Assembly (NCBI GenBank): GCA_008508345.1
Contig: QNGE01000953.1
Location: forward strand, 1-64,000
Length of the DNA stretch: 64,000 nucleotides
Direction of reading: 5' to 3'
Source: Paragonimus westermani
Taxonomy: Eukaryota > Platyhelminthes > Trematoda > Plagiorchiida > Troglotrematidae
Shown here: piece by piece, positions 1-12,168 of the stretch
Layout: the number at the start of each line of letters is the position of its first letter
How positions within the stretch are numbered: the first letter of the stretch is position 1
Program-made: the position numbers and the translations under genes
The notes under the pieces: model-generated
What the model was told of the DNA's origin: nothing
Seen by the model: the letters and a program-made list of their open reading frames with translations, nothing else
The model's database searches: none

Positions 1-601
1 CGAGATTAGGCGAAATGTTTTCATTTCACAACGTACATCTTATTGCTCTCTCGACAAACTAGATAAAAGCACTCATTTCTTTTACGGAATGGTACTCTTA
101 TAAGTAAGAAAATACTAGGATATTTTGTGGGCTCAATTAAATGTCGTTTTCACATACTATATCAACCCGTCTTTGTACTGTGGTTTTAAAATACATATCT
201 AACTGTCTGATTAAGAATATATATATGCACCCTCGAATCAGGACTCTAACGTAATTATAATTTCTGTATGAGATAACTATATTCAATTTATGTCTCATTT
301 ATGTCTCATTTTATAAGATAATAACCATTTAGATTTGAAATAGTCGCACCGTAAAGTGTTTGAAAGAAATAATCGACCTTTTACCGTTTGATTGCTAAAT
401 CGATCTGTGACACGCAGCCCGCTTTTTGTTCTCTTAACAGATACAATACTACCAAGACAGAAGAGTAGTTGTTTAACTCAGAAGAACCTTATAATTCACA
501 CCTTATCAGCATTGCAGTTTAATTGATTTCGATGCTTCTGTTACGGGGCGTAAACAGATGAAAAAATGATTGAAAAACGCTCCTCAGAATAGAGAGCTCA
601 C
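1..601. other. Intron or downstream sequence, nothing recognised
   Basis: AT-rich sequence with no coding motif or repeat that I could place. On the model it is intron after the exon ending at 602. There is a local near-duplication of tttatgtctca at about 290-310. Confidence 0.5.
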
Positions 602-695
602 CAAGTATGTTGTAGGTCACTGTTTCACTGTCAACATCCTCGCCCACCTCGGTTTGTTTATAATCTTCCGGGTGGTCATTTGGCGCCCAACGTAG
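602..695 (-). CDS. Exon: second FN3 domain, B-C region
   Basis: The exon is 94 bases, phase 0 in and phase 1 out. The acceptor ttttgttcttggcag before CTACGT and the donor ATACTTGgtgagc are both strong. The peptide starts L-R-W-A-P-N-D-H-P-E-D-Y, which is the FN3 B-strand L-x-W followed by an acidic loop (QTEVGEDVDSE) and TVTYNILG. It probably belongs to the same receptor as the FN3 exons at 8835-2370, as a second FN3 module or an alternative part of the first. The next exon downstream lies below position 1. The splice-site quality is the main support. Confidence 0.62.
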
Positions 696-2369
696 CTGCC
701 AAGAACAAAATAATGATTAAATCATGGTTGAGTAATATTCACCGTCATTTGTCAGACAACTTTGGTTTTATTATACACAGTACAGACTGTAAACTGACGA
801 CAGTCTAGTGTATGTTTTATGGGAAGATTTCGTACCATCTGGAGGGTGACATAATTTTGATAATATTTCCTAGGTAGTGAGTAAAAAACGTGGAGAGAAA
901 TACTGACCCTCAATCGTGTTGAAGTTGACATAGGAAAACAAACTTACATGCTTTAAGTCGTGACATCAGGCTGTTTAAGTGTTTGGACTGACACGTACTA
1001 ACAGAACAGGAATACAGAACTTTGAAGTGTTTCGGCCATGGCTACCAAGTTGTACGGTATTTTTCAGAAACAAACTGCTTAAGGGTTTTATTAAGTCAGC
1101 GGTTGGCTAGCAGACACTTTGTTTTGAAGATTACTGCTTACTGCGTTCATCCATACTCACTTGATAAGGGTTCAAGGTAGACTACCCGGTCCACTGAAGA
1201 CTGTGGATTGTAGATAGATTCATTCGCCGAAAATTTTATGCAACTTATTAACTCCTCTGCGTAACAGATTCAAGTAAAACCGTGAAAAATCTTGTAACTT
1301 GTCTTTAGATAATTTCGAAAAATGGGAGAAGCATTTTACCTACTACCAAAAAACTGCCGTTTTTTCTACGTTTGCTTAGTGCATTTGGCTGAATACTAAG
1401 GGTGTGACGAAAGGTTCAATTATTTATTCCAGGATGACAAAAAATCGTAGTTTGTTGTAGAAGCGACAGCAGATTTCAGATGAGCAACCAAATCGGCGGT
1501 CACTGCAATCAATGGATGTTGGTTACGTGCAGAAGCGGTGTGATGCGAAGCATCAAGACCGCAGTCTTAAATATCTTTGGGTATCGAGGTGGTTATCTAT
1601 AAGTATTTCGCTCATCTACGTCATAATTTCACTCAGTTGCCTTGAAAATGACGCTCAAAAGTGACAAAAGCCTACCTTCACACTGTCTTGCCAATTGCCT
1701 TCTGTGACATTTGGAATTGCCAGTTAAAGTGAAACCCAACCACATTCGCAAAATAACACAATTTCTGTCACCAACCAATTTTCTCAGTAATGCTAATCGT
1801 AATTCACAGGCCGTTTTTTAGAAAATAAAAGACTGTTGATCACAGCAGTCAGCACGGTTATCGACTTTTTTGTGTACATGTTGAAAAAAGTTGATTCTGG
1901 CACTTGTGGTTCGCTATCTTGGTCGACTGGTGACCGGCTGATGGAGGTGGTTCGCCGCTGCTTTCAGGTAACCGATAAAGCGCAATTTTATTATCTAAAT
2001 GCGTATATTGTTACGGCACGTTCATTGTTCGGTTTCAATACCATATATATTGAACCAGTTGGAAAACCTGGTTAAAAACATGGTTTTGAGAAGAAAAATA
2101 CCGGAGTCAAATTTTATTCACATGACGCTGAGAATACACATAAAAACGATGCAAGTTCAGTGGGTCCCGTAATTGTAATCCTTATCTCAATGTTAACAGG
2201 CGAAGGATTCACAGTTTTAAAGGTTTCTTTCGGGCCACTCCATGTGAATCCTGTTTTATCTTCGATTGCTCCGCTACATTATTTACTGATAGTTTGGTAA
2301 CAATGCACAATGGCTACTTTAGTGAATGCCAGTGAAGTTTTTTGAGATAAACCTAGCATGTCGGTCTAC
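696..2369. other. Intron; probably hides one more small exon
   Basis: The phases of exons 2370 (exit 2) and 695 (entry 0) do not match, so an exon encoding the start of the second FN3 domain is expected here. I did not find a convincing one. The plus-strand ORF at 1836-2075 shows no family resemblance. Confidence 0.45.
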
Positions 2370-2559
2370 CCTCTGAATGCTTTGTTGGTACCAGATGTAC
2401 AGTGAAGCGACGGGTCGATAAAGTCCACATGTGAGATGCCCAGGCTCTTGGAGTAGCTTTGTAATCCAACTGGCACAGAATATGCCACACAGTGACATCC
2501 GTTTCTTGCAGCTGGTTCGAAGGTAGCCAAAGTCGCAATTTGGACAAATGGATGGTCTT
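2370..2559 (-). CDS. Probable exon: F-G strands of the FN3 domain
   Basis: The exon is 190 bases, phase 1 in and phase 2 out, with acceptor tatcttctaaatag before AAGACC and donor AGAGGgtagac. In this frame the peptide is DHPFVQIATLATFEPAARNG, then CHCVAYSVPVGLQSYSKSLG and ISHVDFIDP. The pattern of (L/F)-x-P-A-x-R followed by A-Y-S-x-x-G-x-x-x-Y-S-x-S resembles the E-F-G region of FN3 domains. The other two frames of the same stretch are also largely open, which lowers confidence. The phase-2 exit does not match the phase-0 entry of the exon at 695, so at least one further exon should lie between them. Confidence 0.5.
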
Positions 2560-5500
2560 CTATTTAGAAGATATATGGTTAAAAAATTATTTGGGTTCAT
2601 CCGCAATGCTAAAAAATTACGTACTGTACCTCCGACACACATTAATACCAAAATGAAGACTGCGTTTTGTATAACTAACCATTTAAGGTCTACCATTATC
2701 ACAAAAATAACATTGGGGGTATCAGAAAATTTGTCAGAATGAAATTACACACCTGATTAGTTTAAGTAACCTTTCCAACGCAATTTACCAATTCACCCAG
2801 TTAAGATTGTTGAATTATGGAACTAGTGAGGACTGTGACAGAAGTATAAGAGAACATCCGTTTTCAATATTTTGAATCGTTAAAGCGTATGTTCCCAGTA
2901 AGTGGATTGGCAGTTTGCGCCGCATTGAGATTATCACAAAAAGGATGAAATTCCGTAGACAATTACAACAAATAATTGCCTCTGGTCACAAATAACGAAT
3001 AACAACAATTACGCTCACGTGAAAATACCGACGAACCGATTTACACTATTTGGCGTTGATTGCTCTCTTTGGGTTAGTTGTTACGAATATGGAGATGCGT
3101 GACTTGTTGCTCCGGCAAACTTTGCATGAGTAAAGTCACATTGGTTACACAAACACTCTTGTTGCGCAGCGTGCCTGGTGGTCCCTTTCATCAATCTGAG
3201 TAATCTCACACTTAAATTATTTTTGATAATTTTTATTTTACAACAGCAAAAATTACGGGAAAATTATTTTTGACAGTGCGTTTCGCACGCTTGTCAAACC
3301 TCTCATTTTGCCTATCCAACTGGTTACCGGATTTCACAAATCGACAAATCTTAAAACGGTTTCAGGAGCCTAAAAGTTTATATAACGAAGTTACTTTTCC
3401 AAACTGTTTGGACTAATATGAGAACTACCTCTTTGGTGAGACAATTCGGGCAAACGCCCCTCTATTCACCCAACTTTTTCCACCAATTCGTTAACTAGAT
3501 CACCAGTCTTTTGTGTAGAGGAATCGACATTTGTTGAACACTTATACACTGCAATGGAGAGAATAAGAAATTTCATCCTGCTGATCCAGTACTTTACTCC
3601 ATGCAGAACGTTTATTTGCTTCATTTGTCACCGTACATCTTGAGCACAGTAATATTTTCACGGTGCTGCTGTTGTGTTACCAATTATTGTGAGCGTAATA
3701 TTCATTTAAATATAACCTGGTTCTGATCAACGAAAGGCTTATTTTTCCAGGTATGTGGTCCGTTAAAGGTGGACTATTTGTAGAAGGTTACATTGGCAGT
3801 GTTGGTTTGTGAAGACACAAGATTCCTAGTCTTCACAAGTCACGACAGAATAGTAGAACGTCAGCTGGGTTACTTGCATCTGTTTCGAGGGCTGAAAACC
3901 AATGCAACAGCTTCCTTAAAATGCACGTGAACGTTCGGTAAGGTAAACACTAAGACAATTTCGAAATATGATATTTTTTCACTGGTAAGTAATGAGGTGG
4001 CTAGCCGTCTACGAACTAGTTGTCAAAGTGATCAAATTTCAGTTTTCACCCACCTTACGATAATAAATCTCGCAGGAAATTGCATAACCTCATTGTACAT
4101 GTGGTTGCTGTGAGTGCTACAAAAGTCCCAGTCAGCTCTCCTTAGTAGAGCTAACCGATGCTAACAGCGGGTTCAGGTAACCAGAGTTAACCAGTAGAAT
4201 GACGACTTCAGGGAGATGAGTCACATTTCGGCGTGCATCTTTAACTGTAGGGTGGCAAATAACACTGTTGTTCACGATCGATACAAACAAACGAACATGC
4301 TGTTTTGTGTAGGGTGCAGATTTCAGTTTAACATTCGCAGATCGAACGGAAAGTGAATTCTATGGTATGGTATCTGTTGTGTCACGGATTTATGAGCGTT
4401 TGCTTGTCAAATTCCTTTCCCTCACAGTGTGTACGTATATGACATGATAGTCACCCGTTGGCAAGTTAGTATTCTATTTTCATTTCTACAGCACACAGTA
4501 GGTTGACTTTCTCAATTCTGGCAGGATGGCAAATATATTTCCAAACATGAGGCGTTTGAACTGTTAGTGGACTTCATGGTAAGAGTTTGTGGACGTTTCG
4601 AGAGGTTTACCTAATCTCAAATCACGTTGTCTGCGGTTTCTGCTATCAGTAGGTTAAAGTCGGCACATCGTAGCAATGCACGATGAAAACACTTGAAACA
4701 GTTTTCTCTCCTGTTGAATTTGGATTAGGCCTAATTTGTGTGACGTTAAGCTCAAGACGCTAACCACGTACCTTAAAAACCACCCTTGTACGCCCAAAAG
4801 CAGCAGATGGTGAACTTGGCTTAACGTCGGCAATTCGTTGTATATGGAGTAATCATTAATTGTATATTTTAATTTGATGTTTCATCCGTGCATTATTCAG
4901 TTCTTATTGTCCATACATTCTCACTGTTACTCACATAACCGTACTTAACCCTCTGTATTGGTTCTTTGTACACTGATGAAACTTTAGAATACTTGGACGT
5001 GTCACATACCAAACCATGATCGTCAGATGAACAAACTATATTGTTTTGCCTGTACGCACTCATTTCCTAACCCGTCCGGTCACCAGTTTGCGTGTGTAAC
5101 CGATGAAAATCAACGAAATTTTGCTAGGGCATACATAACAATTCTGCGTTTATTCACAAATCATTACGTTGTTTTATTTTAGCAAAAGCTATGAATTCAA
5201 TCTATTTGCGATTCGCATAGTTAAAGAATAACTGGGTCAAGAGGCGCCGCTAACATCATTCTCTATGGAAGAATCAGGTTTATTAAGAGATGGTTGATCG
5301 CCTACATGTCACGAATTTAGTACCTATTCAACCTGTCATGAGGTAATTATGAACGAAGTAGGACAATAATCGTTACTCAGTGTTGTTTGTTTGCCAGGTC
5401 GACAAGTTGAAAACCTCGATTTCCTATTTCAGTAAACATGAAACGCTCAAGTGATTCAGTCTTGGCTGCACAATATTCTTTACGTTTTGCTGCAACAAGT

Positions 5501-8285
5501 GTGGTCCAGTAACCAGCACGCTTTGCTATGCTTCAGCGACGTTAGTTTGGAAAGATTGGTCATATTCCTGATGCAGAATCATCGTTCAGCAAGCTAAAAA
5601 TGAAGATACATTCCAGTCGAACGTCTCGGCGTTTATCACAGAAAGTCTTTACGAAGGTGCTATCGTGATAACTGTATTATTAAATACGGTTAGTGAACTT
5701 TAAATGATTACTCTGAAAATTAGCTTCGATAAAGGAGATGACGCAACTACGGCGCTGCCCTATTAAGAAATTTCGGATGCACCTGAAGATTTTGTTGAAA
5801 TTGTTGTCTTTTGCTCTAATATCCGTAATATTTAGGTGATTTGTTTATCTAACATTCTCTGCAGTTATAATCAGTACAGTGAGAAATATTTACTATTCAT
5901 GAGTGACAACGAAATCTGAGTTCACCTCGTTAAAAATGATCATCACTTCTGGTTTTATCAACCGCTATCTGGAACACTATACCTGTGTAATTTATTTGAC
6001 GTCATTATCAAACGATCTAATGCACTGGAAGGCCACCTCAAGAGTGAGACCCACGATTGCATGTCTAATTTCTTCATACAGTGTAGCTTCACTACCAATA
6101 AACCTTGCGACACAGCTGTTGTTTCGCTATATTATAGACTGTGTAGTTAGTGAAAATTGCTAGCAAACCGTGTTCTTTTATCTTAGATTCATTGGAGTCC
6201 GCAGGCCAATGTAGATGTCAGCAGCACCCAACGGAACTATAGAGGTTCTCAGTCTGTCCCAAGATCCTAAATGGCATCACAATTTTTTCAGACCAGGTGG
6301 CATACGCGATACGTGGTTAATGGCTAGGATTCACCAAAATCCCAAGTTGCCACACATCAGATTTGGCACTTCACAGCACAAATAACTTGCAAGTGGGTAA
6401 ATACCCGCAAACTACGACACCTACTGTCCAACTAACATAATGTGCAGTCAAAGTGTGCGAGGTATGTATGACTGCTTAGTGCTTTCCACGCTGCAGACTA
6501 GGCTTACTTGCGGTTGCTCGGCTGATTACTCATACGTGTTCTTCAACAGACTGGGATAAACCCCCAAAAAGCCTATGTGTTCTCAGCTAGCATGGACTAT
6601 TTTATGACTAAGCATCTGATAGTTTCGTTTTTTTTCTATTAAGCTAGTTCAAAAGTCTGATCCCGAATCAGAATCCGAAGGTACGCTGCACGTTTGATTT
6701 GTTTTTTGTTCAAATGAGTCATTATTTTCGAGACATCTGGTTAATCAGTGTTCCACTCTGAATCGATCCGCTTGAATAAGCGTAACGGGCACGTTGTGTT
6801 ACATCTGTAAATATCTTATTGATCAGGATTGAAACCATAAGGAATTTCGAAACAATGGATTCCATTCAACAACGTCATCAGTTCAGGAGAAAGACGTGTA
6901 TTCTTTCTGTAGTGACAGGGGATTCCATTATCTTGTAGCTTGTGTTTAGAGCGATCACTAATCCATTGATATTTTTTATTTGAATGTATATTTTCCTTCT
7001 TTATCTTTCTCTGCACAGAGTAACACCTGTAGATAGTGTAAAAATTGATTAGATATTTTATTGTTGATGTGGAATATGGGTTAGTTTCTGCCGCTCAGCT
7101 CTTTGTTCGGCCTGCCACTACATGAAACAGGAAATGGCTGCGTATGGCTGTCTTGCGTTCAAATTACACTAGGTACATAATTAATCCAGGAAAAAAAATT
7201 TAAATAGATGTCGCATTCAAATAGGCAGACAGTTTTTTCAGTTTTCAGTCTTGAAATTCCTTATCATAATTAGCATATCGACACAGTTTCCGATGTCAGT
7301 CTGCATAGATTTGTCGTAAATAAATCAGACTGAATCTTGCTGAGACGAGCATACTATAGAGAAGTGTTTAACATAGAATAGATTTAAGCGGGTTTCCGTG
7401 TTAGTGACAGGAAAGTGCTTAGAATCACTGAAGGAGATTCTGTGTGACCATCGCTCGATTACGGGAGCTGCCCGGCCTCAGAACAGACACAAGCGCTGTA
7501 AGTTGCGTCCAACAAACTGTCAGAAAAGCAAGATAAAATAATTCAACCTATTTAAAGAAGCCTGCGATTTTGAATTGTTCTTCTCTGAAATGGTGGTCAA
7601 TCCGAGAAGGGCAATCTCCCGGTTGTGTATCTTTCGCAAATTTGCAACTGAACATATTTTGTTTTCTGAATGAAGAAGGTTCAGGAAGTCATGGTAGAAG
7701 TTCTATAATTGAAGGAAATTTCTGTGGTCATGAATAACTGGAGTAAACCGCCCTGAGCACTTTCCCGTAGATCCTTCTGAGTACAAATTCAGACGATACC
7801 AGACTCAGACCGGTTTAGTTGGAATGAGTGTTAAGCTACGAAACACCTCACATTTTTATGTCAACTCTTACACTCGAACCAACCTCTTTTAAAAAGAAGC
7901 ACTACAATCCTGTTTTTCTCTCTCTAAGGTTCGTGAGCAGTGCGCATGCTTGTCGTAGCATAGATTCGAACACTGGCAACCGTGTTCATCATCACACCAC
8001 TAACATCAAATTTAGCAAAACTGAAGTATTACATACAAACACTCAGTGGCGCTCATTTGTGAGTAACGTTTATATTGCTTGATCGTCTGAGGAGAAGATA
8101 CAGCACCAGTCCTATCAACTTCGTTTGATGAACTGATGACTTAGAACTCTTTTTAAGTTCAGATAACGAAAATCTTCAAAGTTATGGGAACATTTTTGTC
8201 ACTGAAAATTAATATAGGAATTTTGTTGGCGAGTTAGGTTTAGATAAACCATTCAGCGACTGCCTCTCGAAATGAGTAAATATAC
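2560..8285. other. Intron (5.7 kb), no recognisable feature
   Basis: Only short chance ORFs (for example 5903-6163 plus and 6816-7016 minus) with no domain motif. No repeat family of this window was seen in it. Confidence 0.5.
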
Positions 8286-8385
8286 CTGAGTTTCGCACAT
8301 GCCAGCTCTTGTCGTCAACACATCTCTCTACTGCATTAAGAATTTCAACTCCGGCTGCACTTTCTTGAAGCAGCCATGTTGATGA
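8286..8385 (-). CDS. Probable exon: middle of the FN3 domain
   Basis: The stretch is 100 bases, phase 0 in and phase 1 out, with acceptor gagcgcag before TCATCA and a good donor, AACTCAGgtatat. The peptide is S-S-T-W-L-L-Q-E-S, then VEILNAVERCVDDKSWHVRN. The terminal G joins AA of exon 2559 to give E-D-H-P-F, phase-consistent. The sequence fits the C-C'-E part of an FN3 fold only loosely. The acceptor has a poor pyrimidine tract, and the open frame extends further upstream, so the 5' boundary could differ. The intron to exon 8677 would be 291 bp. Confidence 0.5.
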
Positions 8386-8676
8386 CTGCGCTCGTGATCT
8401 CATATTAGGTAGGGTCAATCTCGTTTGTGGGTAATGATCGGTTTACCTAACTATTTTGTGGGGTCCGAATACCAATGGAAACAGCTGGTAAAACCAGGCT
8501 GTCAGCTTATAAGCCTTGTATTCATTACTGAAGCGCTGAATGTTATGACCAGCTCAATGGTATTAGTCCGCTATCTATTTTAATATTTGTTCAGTAGTAG
8601 CCTGATTAATGTTATCTAATTAAAAACACATTTCTCTTGATCGATTTGAGTGGTGTTTTATAATTAAGTGGTGTAC

Positions 8677-8835
8677 CTGAAATTTCTGTGGCGGTCCCCC
8701 ACTAAATTCTTGCGTCCAACTGACGGCCAGGCTTGAGCTGGTTGCGTTGACTAGACGTGGTTGGCTGGGCTGATCCGGTCGGGTTGTGGCTACAAGATCT
8801 ACATGGCCGACACCTTGACCGACCAGATTGGTAGC
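8677..8835 (-). CDS. Exon: Ig G-strand and start of fibronectin type III domain
   Basis: This 53-codon exon is phase 0 at both ends. The acceptor is ttacttctatcgcag before GCTACC and the donor TTTCAGgtacac. Joined to F-C-K of the previous exon it gives CKATNLVGQGVGHVDLV, a textbook end of an Ig domain. TTRPDQPSQPRLVNATSSS and LAVSWTQEFSGGPPQKFQ follow, the A-B-C region of an FN3 domain with its conserved Trp. NATS is a glycosylation sequon. The Ig-to-FN3 transition within one exon fixes the domain order of the receptor and its orientation. Confidence 0.93.
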
Positions 8836-11800
8836 CTGCGATAGAAGTAAAACGTGAATGGAAGGGAATGCAAAAGTTATACTTTGTTGTACAAACGCAC
8901 GCCATGTACGGCAAAATCAAAGTGAGTATGTACAGGTTGACTTTACCCTGAGAATGAATGTATCAAAGCTAGTCATTTTGGTTTGTCGTTTACTTATATT
9001 TTCCCACGTTGGGTTGAAAGAACTCGACTCATTTTGCGCGGGTAAGAAATGTTCGTAACTGTCTACTGGATGATGCGGGTAGGACTGATTGTTCACTCAA
9101 ACTTAATTTAAAATGGCTGTAGCTGCTTTATAGACGAAAAGCTTCGCCTGGCAATTGCGTTACATGAAGCTTAACTTGGTTACATAAACTACGCTTATTA
9201 AACCGGCAATCTAAGGTGTAGTTGCTATGGTCGGTAACAAGAGGGTTCATGGTACAAGTCCGGGTTTTGTATTCTCCACCTGAATCTATAAAAGTGGAAA
9301 ATCACTTATAACAACGCGTTGCTTTCATCTTGAACCACATGAGGCACGACCTGTTATGGCTATATACTGTTCTTATACCCGTAGTCAGTGGTAGCTAATA
9401 ATACTTGACGGACAGCACCCATTCACTTTATCGATGTGTTGTCAACTTTTATATCAAACCAATCTGTGGATTTCGTCCGTTTAGATTCGAATAACGAAAT
9501 TTCCGTTTATCACAGCTCTTCAGAAATTGGGAAATACCAAACAGCTTGATGTGGACGCTGTCAGCTAAGGCGTAGTCAATTGAACATTATATTACTATCA
9601 ATGGCTTTTAATGAACTGAAAGTCACGTTGCTTCACCAATAGATAAAAAGTCATCAGACTTGTATTTAATTTGTACGAGTCTGCGTAGTTCGACATCTGA
9701 AGTGATTTTGATTCCCTCTACAATCCACACATTGTTTTCGGTCGATCAGGATATACGACCCAGCCCTCGTTTTCATTGAAGGTCTCAACCAGACAGCAGT
9801 GTGAAGCCTGAATGCTGGTGGAGCACGTATAGACCCAGTTTTGTGCGGTGTTCCATCGAACTATCGTACAAGTGGTTCATATATATTAAATGTGAACTTC
9901 AGTTTATTTATTCGGAATATGCGTGCTGTGTGTATGCGAAGAAAATACTTTTGCAGAAAGCCGTATAAACTGAACCTTGGGTCCTCCGTTAAAACCTGGT
10001 CAAGCAAGTAACCAACACAATTTTCAAAACACTGATCTAATAGTTGTTTCTGAAAGTTAAACAGACTACGTTTGCAACTTTTCCGGTGAGTTGACTGAAA
10101 CATCGTTGGACTCTTATTCATTTATTTCGAGTGAACTTTGTGTTTGTTGCCTAACATGGTGACTGTCTTTTTAACAATCAACCGTCCTGGTTGATAGTAA
10201 GCTTGTACCAAAATCATGAGTAGCGTAGAGGTCATGTTTGTTAATAGAACCCGACTATGTCAGGCAACGAACAATAGGCTCATTGTGCCAGTTCGGGGTA
10301 ATCTACGAAAACAACGTTGAATATAGGTCAAATGTTTTGTAGTTCACTAAAATATTGAAAACGCGGTTTTTAGAACAACTGGAGGTTTATCATCTAAATA
10401 CTGACCAGCAGTTGTTCCGAACAAAACAATGCAAGATTAAATGTGTGATGCAAATTTGGTCTGTCAAATATTTATATTCTAACGGCATTAGCAAGTGTAG
10501 CCGTGATGCGACTTGACTTGGTCAATGACGGAGTCAGGTGCTGGACACCTGCAGACAAATATTTATGTACGGGTCACTTTTAATCCAGTGATATCGTTGG
10601 AGCCGGCGATATCGTTCAGATGACAAGACTTATGTGAAAGACTGACCTTTATGTGAGTTCGGTCATGGGATGATATAATCGTTTTCTCGAGTTCATAGCC
10701 ATAATTGCACTCGACCAACAAGCAGCGTATGCTTGAGTATGGTTGGATAGGCACTGCTGATCCAAGGATACTTATTCCGTGTGAACTTGCCTCTGATTAC
10801 TCTTTCTACTTTCAGTAGTCACTATAAATATACAGTGATTTTTTAACGCAAGTGCACTAGTGTGCTTAGGGCAGTGCATCGTACAGTCTTCCTGAAGTGT
10901 GCATAGTAGTTTGGATCGGAGTAAAAACAATCCATCGCGTGAACTGCAATCGGTGTTCAGGGTCAGCCGCAACCTGTAGTATCTTTCAGGAACAGACCGA
11001 TGATATACACCACGTCGAGTCCGCACATGGAAATGGCAGTTCAAATTTATATGCCAAACAGACAAGTTTATACACAGCAATAACTCCATTGTTATGGAAC
11101 ATGAACAGGAAATCGGCTATTGCGCAGACAACAGGTATCTGAGAATTGATTTAAGTAGCGTGTCTGAAATTGCCGGCCTCAGCTATGAAGGTTGTTTTGT
11201 AGCCTCTCACATATCAAATGAAAGGCATTAGCAACGAAATACACGTTAAACTGAATGAGTTGGTTACTAGCTTTGTTAGCCACATAAACAACACCCGATT
11301 GGAGCCTCATTCCGGTTCCAGACATTCGTTAACGAAGTCCTATGCGCAGGACTAGCAAACCGTTTCCTCAATCTTACGGATCTTAGGGATGAACTTTCTC
11401 AATTCTTATGCTGACTGCATATATATGGCCGGGATCAGGAGTGATATGTTACGATCCTGGGACAAACTACTGACCTACCTGAGTATACCTCTCAAGTGAA
11501 GCAACGGCTAGCGCTCATCTATCAAGCAGTGAATTACCAGAGAGGTTATATCTGTTCATAATAGCCGTGGTCACAAACAACTAGCGATGCACACACGAAA
11601 ACCGTCTCACTCGGTTCGTTGTTCTACATCACGTGGAACTGTCTAGCTGGGCTCTTGCGGTCTCGACAAAGTACTGGACCAAACCAAATGGCAAATGCAC
11701 CTTTGCTAACCGCCCGTTATAGTGGGAACAGTTGCGTGAAACGAAATGAGTAATTATCGGCAGTCAGAATTTCTATCAGATTTCCAATGAGAGTTACGAT

Positions 11801-11873
11801 AGTCGTCGCATTTTGAGTTAGAGAAAATAGAGCTTGCGACTCTTGTAAGCAATGCATAACATGTTTGTCTCAC
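8836..11873. other. Intron (3.0 kb), no recognisable feature
   Basis: Lies between the Ig exon ending at 11874 and the Ig/FN3 exon starting at 8835, which join in phase 0. Short ORFs here (9861-10121, 10772-11089) have no recognisable motifs. Confidence 0.6.
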
Positions 11874-12168
11874 CTTACAAAAATATCTACCGAGATCAGA
11901 ATCTCTTGGTTGGTTCAAGTACAAGACTGCGTGATATAAACCCGGACGAACTGGCCTTAGTTCCGACCGAAACTGCCCGCCTTCGACCAGCGTCAAATTA
12001 GCAGGTTCCCGTGTCCACTCAATGGATGGTTTGGGCTCTGCTCCAACGACACAAGTTAAACGAGCTTGTGGTTTGTATAAATCTGAAGAATTGAAATTGT
12101 TGTCCTCCTGGACATTTGGCTGCCTTTTTGGTAGCCGGGTTGTATAACCAGGAGCTGCTCTGGACCAT
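11874..12168 (-). CDS. Exon: Ig domain, interrupted by a one-base frame break
   Basis: The acceptor aattcccag before ATGGTCC joins exon 16410 to give Y-G-P-E-Q-L-L-V-I-Q-P, a normal Ig start. The 3' part, in a different frame, is an excellent Ig core: QARLTCVVGAEPKPSIEWT, then GLYHAVLYLNQPRDSDLGRY, F-C-K and the donor TTTGTAAGgtgaga. The two frames differ by one base. The exon is 295 bases, one short of what its phase-1 entry and phase-0 exit require. The likely site is the run of five A on the coding strand (plus-strand T at 12125-12129). In the entry frame a stop follows in the B strand (CTC GTT TAA). This could be a sequencing error, a real mutation, or use of another acceptor such as the AG in the AAGGCAG just after the run. 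Confidence 0.85.

Noticed and set aside
1161..1200. A 40-base minus-strand microexon candidate (SSVDRVVYLEPLS) with good AG and GTGAGT sites
   Set aside because: Its phases (0 in, 1 out) match neither neighbouring exon, and an FN3 E-strand motif is out of order there.
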